Shown in pieces: positions 43,937 through 53,317 of a DNA stretch of 64,000 nucleotides (positions are counted from its first letter, which is position 1; the number at the start of each line of letters is the position of its first letter). A program made the translations under genes and the position numbers. The DNA is from Nocardia concava NBRC 100430. GTDB lineage: Bacteria; Actinomycetota; Actinomycetes; Mycobacteriales; Mycobacteriaceae. The notes beneath the pieces were generated by a model. That model did not search any database. It saw only the letters and a list, made by a program, of their open reading frames with translations, and was not told where the DNA came from. The DNA is taken from NCBI RefSeq assembly GCF_000308815.1, contig NZ_BAFX01000024.1, positions 1-64,000 on the forward strand, given 5' to 3'.

Positions 43937-44248
43937 ATGGTCACATCGGGTGATCTGCCCGGGCTGGATCTGCCTGGTTTCGACGCGCATTCGGAACTGG
44001 GTGAGATGGGGACGGTGGAGTTACCGCACCCCACGCAGGATCTCGACGGCGACGGGCTACTCGACACCGTGACCACCACGACCGACCACGCCATGCAGGT
44101 GTGGACGGATCTGGATCACGACGGGTTGGCCGATCATGTGACCGTGGTGGACGGCGGCGGGGACTACACCGCGTGGGAGTTCCACCACCATCCCGACGGC
44201 ACCACCGAATGGGTGCGGTCGGATCGAGGACACCTCGGCGGCAAATAG
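43937..44248 (+). CDS. DUF6802-like small protein
   Basis: 103 residues, ATG 43937 with GGAGGA upstream. It is acidic and contains repeated Asp-rich units, QDLDGDGLLDTVTTTTDHA and TDLDHDGLADHVTVVDGGG, which resemble EF-hand-like or FG-GAP-like calcium-binding loops (DxDxDG). No signal peptide is visible. It precedes the EspC-like gene by 40 bp, so it may be part of the same secretion-substrate cluster. The DUF6802 name is from memory of Nocardia annotations. Confidence 0.75.
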   Translation: MVTSGDLPGLDLPGFDAHSELGEMGTVELPHPTQDLDGDGLLDTVTTTTDHAMQVWTDLDHDGLADHVTVVDGGGDYTAWEFHHHPDGTTEWVRSDRGHLGGK

Positions 44249-44288
44249 CCGGGGCGGCGGGGGTTTTCACGGCACTCGAGGGGGATCG

Positions 44289-44627
44289 ATGGGTGAATCC
44301 GGCGATTTCGGCGTGCGCGTTTCGACGCTGCACGCCGCGGCCACCACCTTGCGCGACAATGCGGCTGCCCTGCACGGGCATTCGCGCACGGTCGGCGACC
44401 ACGCCTTCGGTATCGGCAACGACCAGGCCGGACGCGACTACGCGGCCCAGGGCGCCGCCATCCACCAGGGCTTCGAACGCGTCGCCGCCTGCCTGCGCTG
44501 CTGGGCGGCCGCCGCCACCGCCACCGCCGACGTATTCGACCGCGCCGCCGCCGAATACGCCCGCCTCGACCGCGCCCGCGCCGCCGCTCTCACCGGTGCC
44601 ACTGCCCTGACGGAGGCGGGCCGATGA
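44289..44627 (+). CDS. EspC/WXG100-like small helical protein
   Basis: 112 residues, almost entirely alpha-helical and Ala-rich. The pattern VRVSTLHAAATTLRDNAAAL and a second helix near AAEYARLDRARAAALTG resembles the EspC-type (DUF2580) T7SS proteins; there is no strict W-x-G but CLRCWAAAATA lies at the turn. It overlaps the next gene by 4 bp (ATGA), which means coupled translation and probably a stoichiometric partner. This makes it a likely chaperone or co-substrate of the large protein downstream. The ESX-4 core ~20 kb away could export it. Confidence 0.72.
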   Translation: MGESGDFGVRVSTLHAAATTLRDNAAALHGHSRTVGDHAFGIGNDQAGRDYAAQGAAIHQGFERVAACLRCWAAAATATADVFDRAAAEYARLDRARAAALTGATALTEAGR

Positions 44628-46600
44628 GCTTCGACCCCACCGGCAAGAGCGTCGACCAGATCCTCGACTACGGCGCTCCCGGCCTCGAGTACTGGGAACA
44701 CTTCCTGCCCCTGTACACCAAGGCCTTCGGCGCACCCCGGTTCTCCCTCACCGACGTCTACGCCCGCTACGACGAACAACGCGGCGCGAACCTCGCCGAA
44801 TTCGACACGGCCCGAGCAGAACTCGACAAGGCCCTCACCGAAGCCGAATCCCGCTGGTCCTCCCACCAGTCTCTGGCCCAGGCTCTCCCCGCGGCCTGGA
44901 CCGGCGCCACCGGCACCGAGGCCCTCACCCTCATGAATTCCCAACTCCGCCAGGCTCGAGAAGACCTCGACACGGCCCGCACGGCCGCCACCGCCATCTC
45001 CGCCGCCCTCGGCCCCCTCCACCAGGCGGTCCTGACCAAGGCCGAAGTCGCTCTCGCGCTCCTCGAACCCACCGCCGACGGGACAGGCCGCGTAGCCATC
45101 GACGGCAAATCCCCCGACGACATCGACGCTCTCGTCACCGACGGCACCGACCCCTGGCTGTCCACCACCTTCCGCCCCGACGTGGACCGCAAACTCACCA
45201 CCTTCGCCGCCGCCTGCGACACCACCGCCCACACCTTCGAATCCCACTACCGCACCATCCTCACCGCATTCGCCCAGGTCATAGACCACCCCTACCCCCA
45301 ACCCGCCCCAACCCTGTTGCCCCGGGCCGACCCGGCCCCCGCCCCGAATCTCCCCGCCCCGCAACCGCTTCCGGTAGGGACCGCTGAGCGGCGCAGCGCT
45401 CAGCAGCCGTACACGGCGACGTGGCCGACGGCTTCGGAGAGTCCTGGCCCCGCACAGTCCTCCGGAGCCGGACCTGCGTACTCGACGCCACCGGTAGCTC
45501 AGGCTGCCACGCCCGATCCGATTCCGGGACCGTCAACGGATCGCGCCCAGCCCGCCGCCATAACCCCAAACCCCAAGGCCGATGGAGTCGTTTCGGCAGA
45601 ACCTGCCGTTTCAACAGAACCTGCCGGTACGACGGACCCGGTTCAACCCCGAACCGACCAGTTCGCCACCACCCTGAAAGACGCCCTCACCCAATTCGAA
45701 ACCGGCCTCCAACAGGGCATCTCCGCCGCTGTTGAAAAACTCGGCTCCCTCGCCGACCAAACCCCGCCCACCTCCGACGCCCCGGAGGCGGCAGACGATC
45801 CGGAGTCGGCAACCGAACCCAAACCCGCCCCGGACCGTCAATCGGGCCTGAGCCTTCCGACCGGTCACCTCGAATTCGACCTCGCTGGAAAGCATTTCGT
45901 CCTCGAACGCACCCCAACCGGCGAACTGACCGCCGCCATAACCGACGAATCCGGCCAAACCCACACCTACAAACTGACCTTCGACCAAAACGGCAACCCC
46001 ACCCTCGCCGCCGACCCGCCCAACCCCACCGCTCCCGCAGCCGGCGATGAGGCCCCCGCCGGTGGCGATGAGTCGGGCCGAACTCCACCCGCCCCGGCGG
46101 ATCCGGCGGGTGCGAGTGGCGGTGCGCCGAGCGACCCGCCGCCCGGCGCGGACCAGCCGGGCTGTACCCCGGACGCCATGCCAGATCCCTGCCCCGAGCA
46201 AGGCAGCAGGGAAGCGCCGCATCCCGCTCCGGCCGCTCCGGGACCCGCCACTGACCCTGGTACGGCGGATGCGCCGCCCGGCTGGGACTCGAAGGTTTGT
46301 CCCGACCCCTGCCCGACCGACGGTTCGATCACCCCTGCGCAGCCACCGTCGACCTGCGCGGTGCCACCGCCTGAATACGGCGCACCGCAGCCGCCCCTCG
46401 ACAACCCTGTGCCACCGGCAGTTTCGCCTCCCGCTGACGCGGATGATCGGCCGCCACCGCCTGCGGACTCCGTGCCGCCATCGACGCCGCAGCCGAATAC
46501 CGCTCCGCCACTGGGCAGTCCGGACGCACCCCTGGAGATCCCGGATGGAGGCATCGAGATCCCGGAGATCTCACCGCACGCTCAACCAACCGGGCCGTGA
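44624..46600 (+). CDS. Putative T7SS substrate: WXG-type N-domain, Pro-rich Cys-containing tail
   Basis: 658 residues. Residues 1-~225 are helical and contain W-x-G in LPAAWTGATGTEAL, followed by a long heptad-like helix (LRQAREDLDTARTAATAI). Residues ~226-395 are Pro/Ala-rich. Residues ~400-450 form a small beta-rich domain (GHLEFDLAGKHFVLERTPTG). The rest is Pro/Ala/Asp-rich with spaced cysteines (GCTPDAMPDPCPE, KVCPDPCPTDG, STCAVPPPEY). There is no signal peptide, which fits T7SS export. No toxin domain is recognised. It is coupled to the EspC-like gene by a 4-bp overlap. Confidence 0.72.
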   Translation: MSFDPTGKSVDQILDYGAPGLEYWEHFLPLYTKAFGAPRFSLTDVYARYDEQRGANLAEFDTARAELDKALTEAESRWSSHQSLAQALPAAWTGATGTEALTLMNSQLRQAREDLDTARTAATAISAALGPLHQAVLTKAEVALALLEPTADGTGRVAIDGKSPDDIDALVTDGTDPWLSTTFRPDVDRKLTTFAAACDTTAHTFESHYRTILTAFAQVIDHPYPQPAPTLLPRADPAPAPNLPAPQPLPVGTAERRSAQQPYTATWPTASESPGPAQSSGAGPAYSTPPVAQAATPDPIPGPSTDRAQPAAITPNPKADGVVSAEPAVSTEPAGTTDPVQPRTDQFATTLKDALTQFETGLQQGISAAVEKLGSLADQTPPTSDAPEAADDPESATEPKPAPDRQSGLSLPTGHLEFDLAGKHFVLERTPTGELTAAITDESGQTHTYKLTFDQNGNPTLAADPPNPTAPAAGDEAPAGGDESGRTPPAPADPAGASGGAPSDPPPGADQPGCTPDAMPDPCPEQGSREAPHPAPAAPGPATDPGTADAPPGWDSKVCPDPCPTDGSITPAQPPSTCAVPPPEYGAPQPPLDNPVPPAVSPPADADDRPPPPADSVPPSTPQPNTAPPLGSPDAPLEIPDGGIEIPEISPHAQPTGP

Positions 46601-46829
46601 GACCGGGCCTTGCCGGGTCACGACCGCTGCCGGGTCCGAGGACCGCCTGCTCAATGCACTCGCGATCGATCGCGGACAGCCCCGTGGGCGGGAGTCTGAA
46701 TACTCCGGCCAGGGCCGACCGGCTGCGTCGCGGCTCGAGGCATGGTCGGCAGGCCGCCGGTGGCGCGCCGATGCGTCGGTCCGAATCCTGGTTGCTCGCC
46801 GCGGGATTCGGGTGACGACCGGTGGTCGG

Positions 46830-47693
46830 TTACTTGCGCAGCGCCTGGATGAGTTGGAGGACCGGGAGTTTTTGGGGCTGGTCGGGTTCTTCCTCGACGG
46901 CGTCGGGGTCGACGAGTTGGGTGTGGGGGATGAGGGCTTCGGGGTCGGCGAAGGGCTTGTATTTCTTGTCGCCGAGGACGGTGTAGTTGAGGTAGCCGAT
47001 GAGGAGGGCTCGGGTGAGGCGTTCGGTTTTGGGCTCGTGTTTGCCGGCGCCGAGGGCGGCGAGGGCGCGGCGGCCCTCGACCATGCCGTTGTGGGTGGCC
47101 TTGTCGAGGGAGCGGAGGATGGCGTCCTCGCCCCAGGCGGAGGCCAGCGGGAGGGCGTCGGAGCTGACCGCGTCGATATCGGTGGCGCTGGCCAGGATCA
47201 GGGCGGGAGCGTCGACCTTGGGGGCCAGGGCCGCGGCGGAGGGCGCGGTGGGGGACGGGTACAGGGCGGCGACGGCGGCGACTTCGCGCTGGGAGGCGGC
47301 GATGACGGCCGCGCCCGCGCCCATGCCGTGGCCGACCAGGGCGAGCTTGCGCGGGTCGACGCTGATATTGCCCGCGCCCAGCCGCACGCCGGTGCAGATG
47401 TCCAGGGTGGTCAGCAGATCCGTGGCCAGGTTCAGGTGCGAGGGAATGGGTCCGCGTTCGGTGTCGGGCGCGGCGGCCACATATCCCCAGGAGGCCAGGT
47501 GCTCCAGCAGCCGCCGGTAGTTGCCGACGCCGGTCAGCCACCCGTGCCCGAAGGCCACCGCGGGCAGGTTGAGCCCCTTCCCGGGCGTGAACACCACCCC
47601 GGGCAATCCAGCGATGCCGAGATTCCCGCGCAGCACCTCGTGCGGGCCACGCAGGGTCAGAGTGCTCAGGAGCGATTTCACAGACGCCGACAC
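46830..47693 (-). CDS. Alpha/beta hydrolase-fold protein without nucleophile Ser
   Basis: 287 residues of the chlorophyllase/dienelactone hydrolase-like type: PAVAFGHGWLTGVGNYR (oxyanion region), HLASWGYVAAAPDTE, then the nucleophile elbow LALVGHGMGAGAAV. The expected G-x-S-x-G serine is Gly123 (codon GGC where AGC would encode Ser). A possible acid (ASATDIDAV) and histidine (KATHNGMVEG) remain. No signal peptide is seen, though relatives of this fold are often secreted. Either the protein is catalytically dead or it uses another mechanism. It stands alone between the T7SS-substrate cluster and divergent glmS. Confidence 0.82.
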   Translation of the reverse strand: MSASVKSLLSTLTLRGPHEVLRGNLGIAGLPGVVFTPGKGLNLPAVAFGHGWLTGVGNYRRLLEHLASWGYVAAAPDTERGPIPSHLNLATDLLTTLDICTGVRLGAGNISVDPRKLALVGHGMGAGAAVIAASQREVAAVAALYPSPTAPSAAALAPKVDAPALILASATDIDAVSSDALPLASAWGEDAILRSLDKATHNGMVEGRRALAALGAGKHEPKTERLTRALLIGYLNYTVLGDKKYKPFADPEALIPHTQLVDPDAVEEEPDQPQKLPVLQLIQALRK

Positions 47694-47794
47694 GGACTAG
47701 AACCTATCCGATCGAGATGTACTTGGGGCGTTTCGCCCGGTCGGACATCGACTCGGATTCGTGCATCCGGGTTATCCCGTTAGGCTATGGGCCC

Positions 47795-49663
47795 ATGTGC
47801 GGAATCGTGGGGTATGTGGGGTACCGGGATGCGCTCGGCGTGGTGGTCGATGCGTTGCGCCGCATGGAATATCGCGGTTACGACTCGGCGGGAGTCGCGA
47901 TCCTGGACGGCGCGGGCGGGCTCGCCGTGGAACGCAAGGCGGGCCGCCTGGCCAATCTCGAGGCCGAGCTCGCCGAGGGCGGCAGCGCCCGATTCGCCGG
48001 GGCCACCGGCATGGGCCACACCCGCTGGGCCACGCACGGCGCGCCCACCGACCGCAATGCCCACCCGCACCGCGACCGCACCGGCCGGGTCGCGGTGGTG
48101 CACAACGGAATCATCGAGAACTTCGCCCCGCTGCGCCGCGAACTGGAGGAGGCCGGGGTCGAACTCGGCAGCGACACCGACACCGAGGTGGCGGTGCATC
48201 TGGTCGCCCGCGCCTACGCCCAGGGCGACACCGCCGGTGACTTCGTCGCCTCCGCACTCTCCGTGGTCCGCCGCCTCGAAGGCGCGTTCACCCTGGTCTT
48301 CTCGCACGCCGACCATCCCGGCACCATCGTCGCCGCCCGCCGCTCCACCCCGCTGGTGGTCGGGGTCGGCCAGGGCGAGATGTTCCTGGCCTCCGATGTC
48401 ACCGCCTTCATCGAACACACCCGGGAGGCAGTCGAACTCGGCCAGGACCAGGCCGTCGTCATCACCGCCGACAGTTACCGGGTCACCGACTTCCACGGCA
48501 ATACCGACGGTGTCCGCACCCGCCCGTTCACCATCGACTGGGATCTGGCCGCCGCCGAGAAGGGCGGCCACGACTACTTCATGCTCAAGGAGATCGAGGA
48601 GCAGCCGCAGGGCGTCGCCGACACGCTGATCGGCCACTTCGCCAACGGCAAGATCGTTCTCGACGAGCAGCGGCTGCACGATCAGGAGCTGCGCGAGGTC
48701 GACAAGATCTTCGTGGTGGCCTGCGGCAGTTCGTATCACGCGGGCCTGCTGGCCAAGTACGCCATCGAGCATTGGACGCGGCTGCCCGTCGAGGTCGAGC
48801 TGGCCAGCGAATTCCGTTACCGCGACCCCGTTCTGGACCGCTCCACCCTGGTGGTCGCCATCTCCCAATCCGGCGAGACCGCCGACACGCTGGAGGCCGT
48901 GCGGCACGCCAAGGAGCAGAAGGCGCGAGTCCTGGCCATCTGCAACACCAATGGCGCGCAGATCCCGCGCGAGTCCGACGCCGTGCTCTACACCCGCACC
49001 GGCCCGGAGATCGGGGTCGCCTCCACCAAGGCGTTCCTGGCGCAGATCACGGCCAACTACCTGGTCGGGCTGGCGCTGGCGCAGGCGCGCGGCACCAAGT
49101 ATCCGGACGAGGTGGCGCGCGAGTTCGCGGAACTGGAGTCCATGCCGAAACTCGTTGCGCAGGTGCTGGAGTCGGCCGAGCGGGTGCGCGAGATCGCCCG
49201 TGAGTTCGCACACGTACCGACCGTGCTGTTTCTCGGACGGCATGTCGGCTATCCGGTCGCTCTCGAGGGCGCGTTGAAGCTCAAGGAACTGGCCTACATC
49301 CATGCCGAGGGCTTCGCCGCGGGCGAGCTCAAGCACGGCCCGATCGCCCTCATCGAGGACGGGCTGCCGGTCTTCGTGGTCATGCCCTCACCCAAGGGCC
49401 GCGCCATGCTGCACTCCAAGCTGCTCAGCAATATCCGCGAGATCCAGGCCCGCGGCGCGCGCACCATCGTCATCGCCGAAGAGGGCGACGACACCGTGCG
49501 CCCCTTCGCCGACCACCTGATCGAAATCCCCTCGGCCCCAACCCTGTACCAGCCGCTGCTGTCCACGGTTCCGCTGCAGATCTTCGCGGCGGAGGTGGCT
49601 CAGGCCCGCGGCTACGACGTGGACAAGCCGCGCAACCTGGCCAAGTCGGTCACCGTCGAATAG
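47795..49663 (+). CDS. glmS: Glutamine-fructose-6-phosphate aminotransferase
   Basis: 622 residues. GlmS makes glucosamine-6-P, the substrate of the glmM product. Residue Cys2 of MCGIVGYVG is the N-terminal nucleophile after Met removal. The glutaminase domain includes RMEYRGYDSAGVA, MGHTRWATHG and VVHNGIIENF. Two SIS domains follow (VACGSSYHAGLLAKY, AISQSGETADTLEA, TKAFLAQ). The C-terminus LAKSVTVE is the invariant end. No glmS ribozyme-like leader is evident in the ~100 bp upstream. Confidence 0.98.
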   Translation: MCGIVGYVGYRDALGVVVDALRRMEYRGYDSAGVAILDGAGGLAVERKAGRLANLEAELAEGGSARFAGATGMGHTRWATHGAPTDRNAHPHRDRTGRVAVVHNGIIENFAPLRRELEEAGVELGSDTDTEVAVHLVARAYAQGDTAGDFVASALSVVRRLEGAFTLVFSHADHPGTIVAARRSTPLVVGVGQGEMFLASDVTAFIEHTREAVELGQDQAVVITADSYRVTDFHGNTDGVRTRPFTIDWDLAAAEKGGHDYFMLKEIEEQPQGVADTLIGHFANGKIVLDEQRLHDQELREVDKIFVVACGSSYHAGLLAKYAIEHWTRLPVEVELASEFRYRDPVLDRSTLVVAISQSGETADTLEAVRHAKEQKARVLAICNTNGAQIPRESDAVLYTRTGPEIGVASTKAFLAQITANYLVGLALAQARGTKYPDEVAREFAELESMPKLVAQVLESAERVREIAREFAHVPTVLFLGRHVGYPVALEGALKLKELAYIHAEGFAAGELKHGPIALIEDGLPVFVVMPSPKGRAMLHSKLLSNIREIQARGARTIVIAEEGDDTVRPFADHLIEIPSAPTLYQPLLSTVPLQIFAAEVAQARGYDVDKPRNLAKSVTVE

Positions 49664-49684
49664 CTCTCGACCGGTCGGGTGCCG

Positions 49685-50110
49685 TCACTGAACGGTGACG
49701 GTGCCCTTCATGTCCGGATGCAGCGGGCACAGGTACCGGTAGGTGCCCGGAGTCGTGAAGGTGTGGCTCCACTCGCCCTTGTGAATGATCGGGCTGTTGA
49801 TACCGAGCGCCGTATCCCCGATGCCCTGCACGGCATGCGGCGCGCGATCATCGAACTTCCAGGTCACCGTGTCCCCGGCCTTGACGGTGATGTCGGCGGG
49901 CGAGAACTTCATGTCCTTCACCTCGACCGTCACCGCGGCGGCCGCGGCCGGACCGGTGGAGGTCGCGGCGGCCGAGGTGGTCGCCGGTGCCGCCGTGGTG
50001 GAGGTGGCGGCCTTGTCCGAGTTCGACGAGCAGCCCCCGACCACTAGTGCCCCCGCCACGACGGCGACGAGAAGCGGGGCACGCGAGGACGACTGGCGAC
50101 GGATCGACAT
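49685..50110 (-). CDS. Cupredoxin-domain lipoprotein
   Basis: 141 residues from ATG 50110. A lipobox VVGGC places the lipidated Cys at 27, followed by a ~30-residue Ala/Thr/Ser linker. The plastocyanin-like domain (VKDMKFSPADITVKAGDTVT) has a full type 1 copper site: His92 (APHAV), Cys128, His131 and Met134 (LCPLHPDMKG). It would be a small membrane-tethered blue copper electron carrier or copper-binding protein outside the membrane. It converges with glmS, with 21 bp between. Confidence 0.93.
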   Translation of the reverse strand: MSIRRQSSSRAPLLVAVVAGALVVGGCSSNSDKAATSTTAAPATTSAAATSTGPAAAAAVTVEVKDMKFSPADITVKAGDTVTWKFDDRAPHAVQGIGDTALGINSPIIHKGEWSHTFTTPGTYRYLCPLHPDMKGTVTVQ

Positions 50111-50262
50111 GTCGGCCAGGTTAGTCCCCGCCGATAGCCGACCATTCGCGGGCACCCGCGCTGACCTGCGCCCCGGCCCGACCGGCGTAGTGTCCTGAAG
50201 CGCAGGCAGGTTGGGCCGAGGTCGACCGCGGGCCCACACAGTCCAGTCCCGGGAGGCGAACC

Positions 50263-51807
50263 ATGACCGCACCGGCGGTGCGCGCGTACTACACGGCGGA
50301 TGAAGTCAGGGCCATGGAGGCCGAACTCTTCACCCGGGTACCGGCCGGAATGCCCATGCGGCGGGCGGCTTTCGGACTCGCCGACGTGGTGGCGCGGGAA
50401 CTGCGGGAACGCACTGGCGGTGTGGCCGGACGCGCGATCGCCCTGCTGGTCGGCTCCGGCGACAACGGCGGCGACGCGCTGTGGGCGGGCTCGTTTCTGC
50501 GCCGTCGCGGTGTCGCGGTGCGCGCGGTCCTGCTGTCGCCCGAACGCGCGCATGCCGAAGGGCTGGCCGCGTTGCGCCGGACGGGCGGCCGAGTCGTATC
50601 CGCTCCCTCCGACCCGGAGGAACTGCGCGCGGACCGAATGCCACCGGGGCAGGTCTTGCAGGTGCGCACCAGCTCGCAGGTGCCCTGGCCGGTTCGCGAC
50701 CTGCTCGGCGAACCGGACCTCGTCGTGGACGGCATCGTCGGTATCTCGGGGCGCGGCGCGCTGCGGCCGGTAGCCGCCGAAATCGTTGCGGGCGTGCGCT
50801 GCCCGATCATCGCCGCCGACCTGCCCAGCGGCGTCGATCCGGACACCGGCGAGGTGACCGGCCCGGCCGTCACCGCCGACGTCACCGTCACTTTCGGTGC
50901 GTACAAGCCGGTGCACGCCCTCGCCACCCCGCACTGCGGCCGAATCGAACTGGTGCCCATCGGATTACGTGAGGGCCTGCCGGGCCTGGCAGCGCTGGAA
51001 CCCCGGACGGTCGGCGAGGAATGGCCTGTCCCCGGCCCCTTCGACGACAAATACACCCAGGGCGTCACCGGCGTCTGCGCGGGCAGCGCCACCTACCCCG
51101 GCGCGGCCATCCTCTGCACCGGCGGCGCGGTCGCCGCCACCTCCGGAATGGTCCGCTACGCGGGCACCGGTGCGGCCCAGGTGCTCGCGCACTTCCCGGA
51201 AGTGATCGCCGCCGAATCGATTTCCGCCACCGGCCGGGTCCAGTCCTGGGTCGTCGGCCCCGGCGCGGGCACCGACGCGGCCGCCCGTGACCGACTGGCC
51301 GAGATCCTCGCCACCGATCTGCCCGTCGTGGTCGACGCCGACGCCCTCACCCTCCTCGCCGCCGAGCCGAGCCTGGTACAGGGCCGCACCGCCCCGACCG
51401 TCCTCACCCCCCACGCCGGTGAATTCGCCCGCCTGACCGGCTCCGAACCCGGCCCCGACCGAGTCACCGCGGTCCGCAAACTCGCCGAATCCTGGCAGGT
51501 CACAGTCCTTTTGAAGGGCCGGTCCACCCTGATCGCCACCCCCGGCCGCCCCGTCTTCGTGAACGAGGCGGGCGGCTCCTGGGCCGCCACCGCGGGCTCC
51601 GGCGACGTCCTCTCCGGCATCATCGCCGCCCTCCTGGCCCACGGCTCCCACCCCGCCTTCGCCGCCGCATCCGCCGCCCGAGCCCACTCCCTCGCCGCCA
51701 ATCTCGCCGCCCACGCCACCACCACCGCCGGCGCCCCGATCTCCGCCTCCCCCTTGCTCTCCCACCTCCGCGAGGCCATCGGCACCCTCCGCGAACTCGC
51801 CATCTGA
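50263..51807 (+). CDS. nnr: Bifunctional NAD(P)H-hydrate repair enzyme
   Basis: 514 residues. The N-terminal half (~1-220) is the YjeF_N epimerase (LLVGSGDNGGDALWAGSFL, DLVVDGIVGISGRG, AADLPSGVDPDTG). The C-terminal half (~230-514) is the ADP-dependent hydrate dehydratase (VVGPGAGTDAAARD, VVDADALTLLA, LTPHAGEFARLTG, AATAGSGDVLSGI). Together they restore damaged NADHX/NADPHX. The place between glmS and alr is that of Rv3433c. The divergent cupredoxin gene begins ~150 bp away. Confidence 0.95.
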   Translation: MTAPAVRAYYTADEVRAMEAELFTRVPAGMPMRRAAFGLADVVARELRERTGGVAGRAIALLVGSGDNGGDALWAGSFLRRRGVAVRAVLLSPERAHAEGLAALRRTGGRVVSAPSDPEELRADRMPPGQVLQVRTSSQVPWPVRDLLGEPDLVVDGIVGISGRGALRPVAAEIVAGVRCPIIAADLPSGVDPDTGEVTGPAVTADVTVTFGAYKPVHALATPHCGRIELVPIGLREGLPGLAALEPRTVGEEWPVPGPFDDKYTQGVTGVCAGSATYPGAAILCTGGAVAATSGMVRYAGTGAAQVLAHFPEVIAAESISATGRVQSWVVGPGAGTDAAARDRLAEILATDLPVVVDADALTLLAAEPSLVQGRTAPTVLTPHAGEFARLTGSEPGPDRVTAVRKLAESWQVTVLLKGRSTLIATPGRPVFVNEAGGSWAATAGSGDVLSGIIAALLAHGSHPAFAAASAARAHSLAANLAAHATTTAGAPISASPLLSHLREAIGTLRELAI

Positions 51808-51898
51808 CGTCTCCTGTGGGGAGTCTCTCCCCGGATTTCGGTGGCTTGGCGATGCGACGCGTCGCGCGGAGAATGAACTCCGGGGAGGGGGCTCGGTC

Positions 51899-52390
51899 AT
51901 GGATGACCTTGCGGTGAAGTCCATCTCGTATGCGGCGTACTGGGCACTGGCGGGGGCCGTTCCGGCCCTGTTCATAATGAGCGTGCTCTTCTATGACGGC
52001 CTGTGGAAGACCTGGCGGGACCGGCTGCGCGACGACTGGCAGCCGACTCGATGGCCCTTCGTCCGGCTGCTGGATTTCGATGCGGAATATCCGAATCTGC
52101 TCGGCTGGTTCGTGTGCCACGCGGTGTTCGTGGTCGTCGTCGTGGTGCTGGCACGGTACAGCCCGGCGGCGGATCTGCCCGGCATGGCGGTATTCGCCGC
52201 CGAATTGTGGCTCGTGGTGCCGATCGTCCTGGCGCTCATGGTGATAGCGGAGAACCCGCCCTGGCGGCTGGCGGTCGGGTATGCCGTGGTGTGGCTGGTC
52301 CGATTCCAAGTCGTCGGGTTCCTCGTGGGGCTCGCACTGTTGTATCCGGACAAGATCACGAGCCCGTCGTATCCGAGGTACCCGGGGTAG
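51899..52390 (+). CDS. Hypothetical four-helix membrane protein
   Basis: 163 residues, ATG preceded by a GGGGAGGGGG stretch. Four hydrophobic segments are visible (YWALAGAVPALFIMSVLFY; WFVCHAVFVVVVVVLARY; ELWLVVPIVLALMVIAE; AVGYAVVWLVRFQVVGFLVG), linked by a basic cytosolic loop (WRDRLRDDWQPTRWPF). I do not recognise the family. The last 35 bp overlap the end of the convergent LysR gene. Confidence 0.7.
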   Translation: MDDLAVKSISYAAYWALAGAVPALFIMSVLFYDGLWKTWRDRLRDDWQPTRWPFVRLLDFDAEYPNLLGWFVCHAVFVVVVVVLARYSPAADLPGMAVFAAELWLVVPIVLALMVIAENPPWRLAVGYAVVWLVRFQVVGFLVGLALLYPDKITSPSYPRYPG

Positions 52391-53246
52391 CGGCGGCGTG
52401 CAGGGCGGTGCGCGCCGCCGTCACGACCGGATGCCCGGCGGTGCCGCTGCGATAGGCGAGGTGCGTGCGTCGGCGGGCCGTCAGCGCGGTGAGGCGGACG
52501 CCCGCGGGCACGGCGAGCGCACCCAGGTCGGGGACGAGCGCCACGCCTTGGCCCGCTGCGACGAGGGCGAGAACAGTGCCGAAGTCGTCGGCGTGATGGC
52601 GGATGCGCGGGCTGAATCCCGCTGCCAGGCAGGCGCGGACGGTCATTTCGTGGCACAGGGTGCCGGGAGTGCCCGCAATCCAAGGGGAATCCGACTGCGC
52701 GGCAAGCGATCCGGGCTCGAGGGTGGCGAGGTGAATGGTTTCCTCGAACAGTGGTTCGGTGTCGAGGCCGGGTTCGGGGGCGAGGGGGACGTAGTCGTAT
52801 TCCTGGAGCAGGGCGATGTCGAGGGTTTCGGCGCGGAGGGCGGCGGGGGCGGCGGCCGGGTCCAGTTCGGTGACGAGGAGTTCCAGGAGGGGGTGGTCTC
52901 GGCTGAGGGTGACGAGGGCGGGGGAGAGGATGGTGTGGACTGCGGTGGGGAAGGCGCCGATTCGGAGGGTGCCGGTGAGTTCGGTTCGGGTGGAGGCCAG
53001 TTCGGCTGTCGCCTGTTCGAGGACGGCGAGGATGGTTTCGGTGTGGTCGACCAGGCGGAGGGCGGCTGGGGTGAGGGTGACGCTGCGGCCGGTGCGGTCG
53101 AGGAGGGGGACTCCGGCTTCGCGTTCGAGGGCCGATAGTTGCTGGGAGACGGCGGAGGGGGTGTAGGTGAGGGCCTCGGCGACCGCGGCGATGGTTTGGC
53201 GGTGGGCGAGCTCGCGGAGCAGGCGCAGGCGGCGGACGTCCAGCAT
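52356..53246 (-). CDS. LysR-family transcriptional regulator
   Basis: 296 residues. The N-terminal winged HTH (LRLLRELAHRQTIAAVAEAL, SAVSQQLSALEREAGVPLLD) is followed by a periplasmic-binding-type effector domain (GTLRIGAFPTAVHTILSPAL). It diverges from a DapA-family gene with ~70 bp between starts, the usual arrangement for a LysR regulator and its target. The effector is probably related to that enzyme's substrate, which is inference. Confidence 0.93.
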   Translation of the reverse strand: MLDVRRLRLLRELAHRQTIAAVAEALTYTPSAVSQQLSALEREAGVPLLDRTGRSVTLTPAALRLVDHTETILAVLEQATAELASTRTELTGTLRIGAFPTAVHTILSPALVTLSRDHPLLELLVTELDPAAAPAALRAETLDIALLQEYDYVPLAPEPGLDTEPLFEETIHLATLEPGSLAAQSDSPWIAGTPGTLCHEMTVRACLAAGFSPRIRHHADDFGTVLALVAAGQGVALVPDLGALAVPAGVRLTALTARRRTHLAYRSGTAGHPVVTAARTALHAAATPGTSDTTGS

Positions 53247-53317
53247 CAGGTGAGCTTACGCTCGAGGGTAGAAACGTGAAATAGACCTGACGCATCAGAG
53301 CGGCCAGGCTGGTGGGC

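Noticed and set aside
51818..51832. Terminator after nnr (GGGGAG-TCT-CTCCCC)
   Set aside because: Only 6 bp with a 3-nt loop and no T tract; too weak to list as a feature.
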